From contig NC_092675.1 in assembly GCF_964355755.1 (NCBI RefSeq), positions 10,427,312-10,491,311 on the forward strand: a stretch of 64,000 nt of DNA, written 5' to 3'. The notes under the pieces are model-generated. The model did not search any database and was not told the DNA's origin. It saw nothing but the letters and a program-made list of their open reading frames with translations. Shown piece by piece: positions 50,015 to 60,189 of this stretch (position 1 is the first letter of the stretch; each line of letters begins with the position of its first letter). The position numbers and the translations under genes are program-made. The stretch is from Antedon mediterranea. Lineage: Eukaryota; Echinodermata; Crinoidea; Comatulida; Antedonidae.

Positions 50015-50180
50015 TCTAATGATGATGATGATTGTAATGATGATGGTGATGATGTGATGATGATAATGATGATGATGTGATGATGATGATGATGACGATG
50101 ATGATAATGACGAGGATGATGATAATGATGTTAATAATGGTGACGATGATGATGATGATATTGACAATGATAATAAAAAT
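50015..50180 (+). repeat. (GAT)n-type microsatellite
   Basis: ATGATGATGATGATTG-type runs with interspersed GAC and AAT triplets over 160 bp; a smaller relative of the 26.4-kb satellite. Confidence 0.9.
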
Positions 50181-52379
50181 GGTAGGCCTAATGATAATGA
50201 TTTTGTTTTGCTTGAAATAGCCATTGTAGGTCTATTCCAATACATCAAACTCTAAAATGATTGTTACAACGTTGTGCAGTAAACGATTATCTTTCAATTC
50301 ATCGGAGATTTTTTTTTTACAATCGCTACCTATAAAAATCAAAGTCAATGGAAGAATGTCATTGCTGTACTCGAACGAAGGAAAACAGAAAGTAAATACT
50401 ACCCAATGAAAACTTCTACATGTATGACTATTAAAGTACGTGTGTAGTAAAAAAAAAAGTTAAATGAATATTGATTGATCAAATACCGTATAAGAGGTGG
50501 TATAGGTCTACATGTAAGCGATTGATATCCGTGTCTGAGATGGAACATAACAATTATGCTTTTAAAATAATGTATTAGTTAATAGAATATTGCGTACAAG
50601 TAGGTGTTTCCTAATAAATATCAGTCATCTACACATTGTAGATAATAAATGACGCGCTAACAACGTCATCCTAGCAAAACCAACTGTTATTTATTCCTAT
50701 TTCATTTTTTTACATAAATATATATATTTATACGTAAGTGATGCATCCCTTCTAACAGGATTAACACCAAACAATGTTCAAGAGTACAGTGGAATATTGT
50801 TATATACATTATTATACACACGTATGGTTACTGGAATAATTTCTCATTTTGTGTAAAACGAAACAGAACATTTTTAATTATTATATAAAATAAATAATAA
50901 TTATAATATTATAATGAAATAAACAATCGGCCCACTTTTTTTATTCACAAACACCAAAAAGGCGTATTATTATAGAAGATACTAATCAAATAATAACATT
51001 AATTATACCTACAAACGCGCATAATTTCAAGCCTTAAAAGCTACCAATAATGAATTAAGTTAGATGTGCGTTACTCACAAACCCCGTGAGTTAAAAGGAT
51101 GTTAATCTGTCAGTGAAAATGAATATAATCCTGTTATAATTACGATAAATAACAGTACCATATGTTTGACTACACTGATCTTTAATAATGCACGTATATA
51201 AATGACAACGTAAATAAAATTAAAACAATTTACCTTCTGAATATGTCTTGATAATCATCATTAAATAATCGTAGCTGAAAAAAAAAACCAGTTTTGAGTA
51301 GAAGCACCGATACCGCAAAACAATATAGTGATAATACCATCTCCTCCACAACTATTCTCAAGTCAACGCTAAAATGTATGTCAGTTCTTCTATTTAGCAC
51401 CAGTCAGAAATTCAATCTTACCACAGTCAGTATATACCGCTGTATACAATTCATCCCACACGACAACCACAGAACAATGGGCGAGTTCGGCATCACCTGT
51501 ACATTTCCACCCGCGCTTACTGGTGGTGACAAAACGACTGATGCATCCAGAAGTGTTCGTATATAACTGATTCAAAATTGTTATAACAGATTTTAAAACA
51601 ATACGTATCAATTATTGACAACCTTATCTCATGAATAATTATTCAATTCACGCTGCCCTTTGTTAATGTACCGTTTTCTCGCGCAAACAATAATGCCGTT
51701 TTCACCATATGGTACATTCGAGCAGCGTATCTCAAGATTCGTATTGATATGATGGTCATAGATTGCTACAGCCTGGCCGTGTATATAATGACAATTACAC
51801 TGAGCAACAAGGTGAAAGCTAGCCTGTAATTACAGTCAGTCAACCGTTGACTAATAAGCAGCAACAAATATTGATAATTATAATGTTCGCTATACCTAAT
51901 ACCAACGTCTGATTAACATTGTTTTGTATATATTATTTAAAAATGTGTAATCCTCTTGAATAATTTGTTAAGCATGAACATACAAAATCCTAATAATTAT
52001 ATTAGTTGTCCATCGATGATTGAAGATAAATATATGAACGAAAGAATAAGACAGAGTTGAGCGTAGCGGTATCAACATACGATGCGTCAGTAAACGATGA
52101 TGTACGCATGCATGAATGGACGACGAAACACGTGTAAATATATCACAGCTCATATATGATTTGCTGATAAATTTACGTACGATTGTGTTTGTGGAAAGAT
52201 AAATCCGTATATAAAAATGGACACGCCTACGCTAATGATAATGCACACAATCCTGTATAGTGAACCAACCGAACAATTGTAATCTGAAAATACATAATTA
52301 AACATAAAGGGAAAAGTAGTTATAATTTTTGTTGCCTTGCACCAGACGATGGTTGAAATATTTACTTCTATCCAATAAA

Positions 52380-52413
<34 letters not shown>

Positions 52414-53750
52414 TAACGTGACAGTGTTGAGCCAAGGAAATGAACAGGATGATGAGCTCCGGAGACCAAAGAGTTTATCTGTGGCTGCGACATGATCAGT
52501 TGTTCGCCCCTAAACGAACACCGCGGAGAATATGTATACATACATGAAGGAAATATATAGAGGAGGAAATTTATATATCTATTATTTCCCCCATGGTACA
52601 TAGTACTGTTGCTATTCTTTTTGTTGGCGTTAACCACTACTTTAATTAATTTCATCTTCAAATGATCAATACATGAATGATTTTATAGGCCTACATCTTC
52701 CTAATATATTATATTCCATTGTAATTCTGATTTTTCAACGTTATTTTCTTATATTTTTACCTATCTTTCATACAATTTGACCAAAAAAATTCAATCGGTA
52801 GTATGTTCGTAAAAGTCTATAGGCCTACTTTTATATTTCTCGTATTATCCACTTTTTTCATTTTTTTTTTATGTTGCTATTTTTCTTTTCATCTAAAACT
52901 TAAATATTAAATGCACTAAAAACATTTTATACTGTAATGTAATAATTGTTTTTTTATTTTGTTGTTATATTTATCAGTAGGCCTGTTGTCACTGTACATA
53001 TACACACAAACACAGTAGTACTGTATTTATCGCAGCCAAGATTCAATGTCAATTCAATTCAAATTCAATGACTGTTACACGAGTTAACACATTTGAAAAC
53101 AAATTAGTTTAAACCACTTTTATTCGTTAAGTTTCATTTTTTCATCCATAAGAAAATATAGTAAAAGCATAAAAACATCAATATAACAGAGTGAATCATG
53201 GACAAAAGGAGGAGGAGTGGAGAGAAAAGACAACTACATGCCTTATCGAGCTCAACTTTCATTTCATTTATTCCACATTTATTTAGTCATCAATTACGTC
53301 ATAATCCTGCAAATCATGATATCATGATATCAAGCAAATCATGTAAAGCTCATGTAAAGGCCTATATTCGTAAAATGTATACGTTCATAATTCTGTTAAT
53401 TATCCACCTATTAATATAATTTTAATTTATTTCTTTTTCTCATGTATAAGAAGTTAAACACAATGAAACATTTACTATACTGTTTTTTACTCGGGGTACC
53501 CGAGTCTAGTACTTACTCATTTTCTCCTCCACCATCTGGACACTATTGAGTAAAAAGTGCGATTTTTAAAGTACTACTCCTCCCTTATTAGTTGTAGTAT
53601 TGAGCTGGGATTTGGCATGAACATACTACAGGGACATGTCCTCAAAGCTATAGAGCCGGATTTTTAATTTTTTGTTAATTAATTTGTTTAATTAAGAATC
53701 CACAATGTGTGACACACACCACAGCGTTATGTAGTTATATGGTTATATGC
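50181..53750. other. Intergenic AT-rich DNA
   Basis: About 3.6 kb without a supported gene. It contains a (TTA)n tract at 52382-52413 and TAGGCCTA octamers at 50183, 52686 and 52820. The frames at 51294-51566 and 52413-52661 show no domain. Confidence 0.45.
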
Positions 53751-53822
53751 GGCTTCTTGGCGTAGTGGTTATCACGTTTGCTCAATACGCAGAAGGTACC
53801 TGGTTCGAGCCCGGGCTAAACC
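53751..53822 (+). pseudogene. tRNA-Val-like pseudogene (degenerate)
   Basis: GTAGTGGTTATCACGTT is the D-arm/anticodon stem start typical of tRNA-Val, and GGTTCGAGCCC is a B box, followed by TTTTTTTT. The acceptor stem has three mismatches and the anticodon loop reads TCAATAC (AAT) in place of the Val anticodon, so it is not functional. Confidence 0.6.
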
Positions 53823-54032
53823 TTTTTTTTTAAACTTTATGGTGAAAAGTACTGTATACGCAATATGATAATTATACACAGTATATCTTATTATTATTTT
53901 TTAAAATACTTATTTTGTGTAATCGGTAATTATCACTTTTACACATGTTTATTTTGCTTTGTGCTTATTACCATTTATTTGTAATTTAAATGGATTAAAA
54001 AACTTTCTGTAACCCACAATTTCAATGTAAGA
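53823..54032. other. Spacer between two tRNA-Val-like sequences
   Basis: AT-rich; nothing recognised. Confidence 0.4.
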
Positions 54033-54096
54033 GGTTTCGTAGTGTAGTGGTTGTCAAGTCTGCTTAACACGCAGAAGTTCGAGCCCTGGCGAAACC
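54033..54096 (+). pseudogene. tRNA-Val(AAC) pseudogene with variable/T-arm deletion
   Basis: The acceptor stem GGTTTCG/CGAAACC is perfect, the D arm TAGTGTAGTGGTT is intact, and the anticodon stem TCTGC/GCAGA encloses TTAACAC with anticodon AAC (54066-54068). Then GTTCGAGCCC follows at once: about 9 nt (variable loop and 5' T-stem strand) are missing, so the length is 64 nt. It retains Val identity but lacks a T stem. Confidence 0.75.
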
Positions 54097-56214
54097 TATT
54101 TTTCTTTAACTTTCTAACTGTATACGTCTGTATACAGCTTCTTTCGCTGTACCCCGAGTATTGCACATTCGTGCTTGTTTTAAACATTTTTATCTTCATA
54201 GTATTTCCCTGTACATTTTATACATATCCATATACAGAATAAACGATTTAGTTACTAAAATAGACGATTTTTCTTACTCGTGCATACCGTATTTATACGA
54301 ATAAACGCCCCGGGCGTTTATTGTGCGGACGAGTTTTATGGGATGTTTATTCGATAGAGGCGTTTATTTTTTTTTTGTATAATATGATGAACATTTATAA
54401 TAACATAAAATATGCACCCTAGTTATAATAAAAAAAATACAATACAATTAATATCAAGAAGTGATAAAATACAGTAAATATTTAAGTTAAATGCTAAACC
54501 TCTAATAAAACGCAGAGACACATCGGCCTATTCCTGAAACAACAAGATGTGGCCGGCAGAGCTGTGAAATTACCAGCCCGTTTTTAGAGTAACGGTTACT
54601 CTACGGTTTTATTTATGTATTCGTTTATTCATTTATTAATTATTTTGCTGATACAGATAAAAATGAAGCAGATATGAACAAGATGTACACAGATTGGATA
54701 TGATTTTGCCGTGCGCGCGTGGTTTGGGCCTCCTGTTCCTGCTCGCATTACTTTATTTCATAAACACTTTTGGGTACTGTAACAAATTTCTTCGCGAAGT
54801 TTCTGAAGGCTAGAAATGATTTTATATGCCTATCTGGTAAACATTTGATGGTATTTTTCCCAAGAACATGAAAAATCGTCTTTATATGATAGGCTAAAGC
54901 TTCTCTGCTAATCAAACAATGAATGGATCATTATTATGCGGAGATAATTGATTAATTTCCACTCACCCAGACCATGGAGGTATAAAAATAGATTTTATAC
55001 CTCCATGCCCAGACCCTGCCTTGTGTGGTAGATGTGCCGGTGGTATGTACCTATAATTTATTGGAGTTTATTTGGCAGATTATACGTACGAGTAGCCTAC
55101 GAGGCCTAGGCTTAGACTTGGTAAAGTAATTACCAAAAAACTCGGCAACACTCTAGTCCTATAAATATAATAATACCTGTTATTTCAATCTCGATCGTAC
55201 ATACGTACTCTTTTTGAAACCTAATGACGTCCGTTTGGTCATTGGTTGATTCGAAATCCATATTTATATACCGCCCGCCCCATTATCCAAATACGGTATG
55301 ATAACCTACGTTGTGTGCAATTCTTTTTCTGTCCGTAAACCTCCATAAAAATGGCTCAAAAACTAAGTTCTGTCGTATTTTAGACTTTCTACATCGGCTA
55401 ACTTATACCTACAGCTTTTGCAAGTGCCTCTAGCCTACGTACCACGTATTTGATTTGTCATTTTTTGTTTGTCATGTCTGCATCAGCATATAATTTAGAC
55501 ATTTCATCTTCATTCAGCAGAATAAAATTGCACTAACCAGCAATAACAATTGCATTGTTGAGTGCTGTTTCGCATCATACCGTTAGACCAACACTTTCAC
55601 ACGATTTGGCCACCGGGCCGTTATTAAAGTACAACTTCATAACAAAAACTGCCTTTCAAAGTGACATCTTTTCCGAACTGAGGCCATTTTTTTAGAATCA
55701 GAAAATTAAAATGCCAATCAATGTACGTTTTATTTCGTGTAGACCTATAGTGAATTGTCATTAACAGAGCCATATAAAGTGTTAAGACATTGAAGATTAG
55801 AAGCCATTTTTGTGTCAAAGAATTCGCACGCTGAGGGCGCGCGCGTCTCTTTTGTATAGCGTTTTCCTGTAGTTCCATGCATTATTTTTAGATTTTGTTG
55901 TCTATGAAATAACGCTTAGATTCCGTTTCTATTTTAGTAATTAATTTATTAATGGTATTGATTTGTTAAAAGATATATATATTTTTTATAATAACAAAAA
56001 AATAAATGCTAGGGCCTACATGGAAGTTAGGATACATCAAAGAGTGAACCAATACAAAAAACACACAAATTCACCCCTCTTTTTATGAGGTATATGGCTT
56101 TCTGTGTGTTTTTTACACAACGTTATTAACATTCAGAGACTCGTTCATCATTTCATTTGTAATAATTTGCCTTTATTATTTTAATATTGTCCATACCCTT
56201 TTCAGTATATTAAC
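54097..56214. other. Intergenic DNA with minor repeats
   Basis: 54285-54375 carries an ACCGTATTTATACGAATAAA / GCGTTTATT motif pair that recurs around 57700-57760, probably fragments of one DNA element. A 33-bp perfect-armed palindrome (ATGGAGGTATAAA...TTTATACCTCCAT) lies at 54974-55006. No gene recognised. Confidence 0.5.
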
Positions 56215-57244
56215 AAATATCGTGCCCACAGATGGTTCTCGAATACATAATAATTTCAGCGTTAAAAAACTGACAATTTCAAATGTACGTACAATAATAC
56301 ATGTCGTTTACAGAAACAAATAAATAGACACTGATTTATGTACTCAACTAAAATTAGCACCCTGGGAATTACTTCCGAAAGAGAAACTTGTCACAAAATG
56401 AGACCAATTGTTGGTTTTCAATTGTTTCTTAGAGCCAATTCATACTTAAGTTGGTTCCTACCCTACCCACCAAAGTTGTTTTGCGTTTAGGGCATGATGC
56501 ACCGTAGGCCTATCAGGTAGTACTATGGCTTTACAACGCTACTCATGCCAGTGAGGGAAGGGTGATGATATGGGTGGTTTAACTGCAATAATAAAGATTT
56601 GTACATAATATACGGCGACTGAAAACGCCAGCACCAGCTCATTATCCGTTAAAAAAAAATTATATCCAACCTCTGCAGCACAGATTGAAAAAAAAAATGG
56701 ATCGAATTTCTGTTATGAGTATACAGTACTTTCCTTTACGACGCCTGAGGGAATAGACACTTGTGGAACGACACAGAGATTGGAATGTTCCATTCATCGC
56801 AAATCAATACATTTGTATAAACGTATATTAAATCTATCAAAATAGTATTTTTTTAAGAAAATCGGCCTGTCTTCAACATCATGATACTGTACTCGAGCTG
56901 TTCAACCGGTTTTCAGCTATTAAAAACAATTATCGTAGGAGGAGATAGGAAAATGCGAAGCCTCCTCGAATTTTTGTGGCGGGTATTTTTCAAGATTGAC
57001 ATCCATTAGACAGTGTATACCACGATCGGAAAACACCCCTATTTGGGGCAAATCGTTGAACCTAAATTCGTTTTAATCGTCAATAACTAATTATCTAACT
57101 TAATTTAATTAGTAAACAGGGTTACATCAGGTGGTTAAAATCAGTACCGAAAGTACGAACCAACTTTATATACCATCGAGTAAAAATTCTAAAAGTAAGG
57201 CGCGATTTACCGAATTTTGCCCTTATGTAAATTTATATATAGAC
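56215..57244 (-). mobile_element. Helitron-like element, copy C (minus strand, different middle)
   Basis: The 5' start is at 57244 (TCTATATATAAATTTAC on the minus strand). 57244-56765 matches 18352-18820 and 56410-56215 matches 19950-20115. The middle (56411-56764) is unrelated to the tandem units of copy A, so the internal cargo differs between copies. Confidence 0.78.
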
Positions 57245-57292
57245 TAGAGGGTGAGCTCGCTTCGCTTCGCTCGCTCCCCCTCTAGGAAGTGT
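57245..57292. repeat. GC-rich hairpin abutting the start of copy C
   Basis: CTAGAGGG...CCCTCTAG arms surround GAGCTCGCTTCGCTTCGCTC. The CTAG end touches the TC start of copy C on the minus strand, resembling a Helitron 3' end joined to a 5' end. The core shares GCGAGCGAAGCG with the hairpin at 20132-20170. Confidence 0.7.
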
Positions 57293-58606
57293 AGACGATG
57301 GTTCTCGGAATGATAATGTTCTCCTTATACGTTTTCTGTCGGTTACCATTATTGAAAATGCTTGACATTCGTAAAACTAAACTACTTTGTTTCACAGTGT
57401 TTTAGATGATTAATAACATTTTAAAGTATAGTTTTTGTTGTTTGGTAGGGCCCTTTGAGAAGGCGGAGGTCATTTGAGGGAGGTGCTTATTCGAGGGATA
57501 TATGTTAAATTGTTTAATTTTAATAATATGGTAACATTTATAATCAAATGAAATCCTCTAATAGATATGAAAAGTGCTAAAAAAGAATAACAAATGCTTG
57601 GTAAATTGTAGATAACAGTGCGGTGAATTCTACTACAAATAGTATAATTGTGTTATTATAAATATGTGGATGGACGTTTATTAGATAGTTGGGTTGGGGG
57701 GGGGGGGGTTATTATTCAAAGTGATGTTTTATTGGAGAGGCGTTTATTCAAATGAATACCATCCTAATAATTATTAATACATTATTTAATTTAATCATCT
57801 TTTGAAACTAACTGCCGTGACAGAGTGGGCCCAAGAAGAAGACATTACGGCTTGCAACATGGGCAGACATCTCGGTTTTAACGGGACACAGGAAGATAGC
57901 CTATACAGTTATTCCTGCAAGCTTACTCAATAAAACTCAGCTATCGGGATTTCACTCGAAAAATGTCTTATCATCAAATCTCCCTATGTAATTTTATAAT
58001 ACTATTCCCCACAATATATTCTGATTCTTTATGGCGTATATTTAATTTGATCTTTATTAATTTGCAGTATAATTCATATTATTTAACTACTGTACCTTCA
58101 CACACGCGCGGTATGTTTTAAAATAAACAAAAAACTGAAATGGCTATGATTAATGGCCAACTTAAGCTCCAGTCCTGCTATATCTGATTTTTTTTCGTCT
58201 TCCAAAGGGACACTGTATTGATTGATGGAAAGTGCCTGTTTCCAGTCACCTTTAGGGTCAAATCTATTATTTTAACTGCTCCCTTGTGTATAAAAGAGAG
58301 AAAATATTTGAAACCAGGTTGTTGCAAGGTGAACTTATCTTAAACCCGGAAATTACTTTGACCGGGAAGAATTGAAATTGAGATGAAAATCTAATGTTGA
58401 AATCATAAATTGTGTTAAAAAACTCTTTATAATATCTTCCTAAGATAGAAATATGGAACAATAGCGTCGCTGTGAACACTAATGTTATCAAATCTACGTT
58501 TCGCGGTACATCTCAGATAGATAAGGTAGGTATCCAAGGCGGAGATTTGTACCGAAGTTTTTGCATTGTGCTCGCCTATGTCAGAATTAACCATAATTTA
58601 TATATA
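57293..58606. other. Intergenic DNA with GCGTTTATT repeat fragments
   Basis: 57450-57765 contains several GTTTATT-bearing fragments and a 13-G run near 57699. No gene recognised. The frame at 58267-58491 (-) is unsupported. Confidence 0.45.
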
Positions 58607-58611
58607 GATTA

Positions 58612-58862
58612 CATAATCTATATATAAATTTACGTAAGGGCAAAATTCGGTAAATCGCGCCTTACTTCTAGAATTTTTACTCGATGGTATATAAAGTTGG
58701 TTCGTACTTTCGGTACTGATTTTAACCACCTGATGTAACCCTGTTTACTAATTAAATTGAGTTAGATAATTAGTTATTGACGATTAAAACGAATTTAGGT
58801 TCAACGATTTGCCCCAAATAGGGGTGTTTTCCGATCGTGGTATACACTGTCTAATGGATGTC
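58612..58862 (+). mobile_element. Helitron-like element, copy D (5' part, interrupted by an LTR element)
   Basis: 251 bp nearly identical to 18352-18595, from TCTATATATAAATTTAC to TAATGGATGT. The match stops exactly where the LTR begins. The rest of the copy would be expected past the 3' LTR, outside the window. Confidence 0.85.
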
Positions 58863-59008
58863 TGTCATATTATTGATGTTGTGATTCTCTGTGTTTAGAG
58901 AAGGATGCTTTAGACCAGGTCCGCTTTATATTATTAGCCAATCAAAATCGTATAATTTTTGGAGGGAAAATGTTATCCTCCTCTGAAGCCTAAAATTTGC
59001 ATGTCCAG

Positions 59009-59016
59009 TATAAAAG
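59009..59016 (+). promoter_or_regulatory. LTR TATA box
   Basis: TATAAAAG inside the 5' LTR, about 130 bp before the LTR poly(A) signal; the likely pol II core promoter of the retrotransposon. Confidence 0.7.
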
Positions 59017-59139
59017 TGGAATGTAATAGATATTAAAGAGAAGAGAGAATAAGATCAGAGTAGATAAACGGAAAGATGATAAAGAAAATAAGGCTTGACT
59101 GGTACAGTGGTAGAAAGATGTATTAATCGAATTACAAGG

Positions 59140-59145
59140 AATAAA
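59140..59145 (+). terminator. LTR poly(A) signal
   Basis: AATAAA within the LTR; in the 3' LTR copy it would direct 3' end formation. Confidence 0.6.
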
Positions 59146-59265
59146 AGTTATAGTTGAGTTAAATATACTTTTTGTATGAGTTATCATTCAGTGACAGCTG
59201 TGTACGTCGCGTGGAAATATATACGCCTGAGAAAGCTCGGAACCAACTAAGATAAATTCACTACA

Positions 59266-59279
59266 TGGTGGCAGCGGTG
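59266..59279 (+). other. Primer binding site, tRNA-Leu type
   Basis: TGGTGGCAGCGGTG directly follows the LTR. It is complementary to the 3' end (including CCA) of a metazoan tRNA-Leu, the usual place and start (TGG) for a minus-strand primer site. Confidence 0.8.
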
Positions 59280-59809
59280 AAAATTTTTGTTTGCATGATT
59301 TAAGTATCAAGAAGAAGAAGAAGAAGTGACAGTGCCTACTCTACGGGCCTGTTAAATCAGTAACCAAAAAGTTAAATGGTTACGAAGATCTGGATTCCTG
59401 ACAGTTTTTATACCGTGCGTTGTTTGGATATTACAACGAAGAAGAAGTACTGTTGAGCTCAAGGTACCTACTCAAGGCTGCTGGATATTCATCGGAGATA
59501 TATATTCACCGAGATCAGAAAAGAAGAAGACTGAAGTAACAGAAGAAAGCCCAGTAAATTTTGAGAAGATTTGCAAAGCTGATTTTGTAAACTATTTTTT
59601 ATTTCGAAAGTAAATTTTTGTACGGAGCGAACTTGGAACGTTGTTTGTGACTTTGAAGTAAATTAATGTCTTATATTGTATTGCATTTAAAAATTTATGT
59701 GGATTTCATATTTTTACATATCTGAATGGAATCAAGGTAATACAAATACTTTTATAACATATTTTGTATACATAAGTTTACATATTTCATTAGTAAAATT
59801 GTTATTAGC
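59280..59809 (+). other. Retrotransposon leader between PBS and gag
   Basis: About 530 bp with GAAGAAGAAG-type purine runs and no supported coding sequence. Confidence 0.6.
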
Positions 59810-60181
59810 ATGACAACTTTAAGATCGGGTAAAAATATAGATAAGACTATGTCAGAAAAAGATACTAGGGAAGATATGGTTGACCAAGAAGAGGTTGACC
59901 AAGTCAATGAAATGTATGATAACATGGCTAGGGATATTGATTTGCCCGAAATACCCGGCGGTATGCCTAAAGATATGATGCTCGAATATTTTCGAATGAA
60001 GTTCGAGGCCGAGGCCGAAAACAAAAAGTTAGAATTACAATACCAACAAGACCAATTAAGATTAGAAGCAGATATAGAGCAAAAGAAAATAGATATAGAG
60101 CAAAGAAAAATTGAATCACAAGAAAGAGTGAAAATGATGGAATTAGAAAATAGGTCTAGCTACAGAATGCTAGGAATATAG
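59810..60181 (+). CDS. Gag N-terminal ORF of the Gmr1-like element
   Basis: 123 codons starting M-T-T-L-R-S-G-K, a start style common in gypsy gag proteins. Residues about 65-115 are a strong charged coiled-coil (E/K/Q-rich, with IEQKKIDIEQRKIE), probably for capsid assembly. The frame ends at TAG (60179-60181), while the rest of gag continues from 60190 in another frame. Upstream of that second ATG its frame is open back to about 60160, so the two pieces were probably one protein separated by a one-base indel (or, less likely, a programmed -1 shift). Confidence 0.8.
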   Translation: MTTLRSGKNIDKTMSEKDTREDMVDQEEVDQVNEMYDNMARDIDLPEIPGGMPKDMMLEYFRMKFEAEAENKKLELQYQQDQLRLEADIEQKKIDIEQRKIESQERVKMMELENRSSYRMLGI

Positions 60182-60189
60182 TAGGTGAA

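Larger units (their letters stand above)
58863..59265 (+). mobile_element. 5' LTR of a Gmr1-like Ty3/gypsy element (~403 bp)
   Basis: Starts TGTCATATT at the point where copy D of the Helitron-like repeat is broken and ends ...CACTACA just before the primer binding site. It contains a TATA box (TATAAAAG, 59009-59016) and an AATAAA (59140-59145), in the right order for LTR U3 and R. Boundaries are inferred since the 3' LTR is outside the window. Confidence 0.82.
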
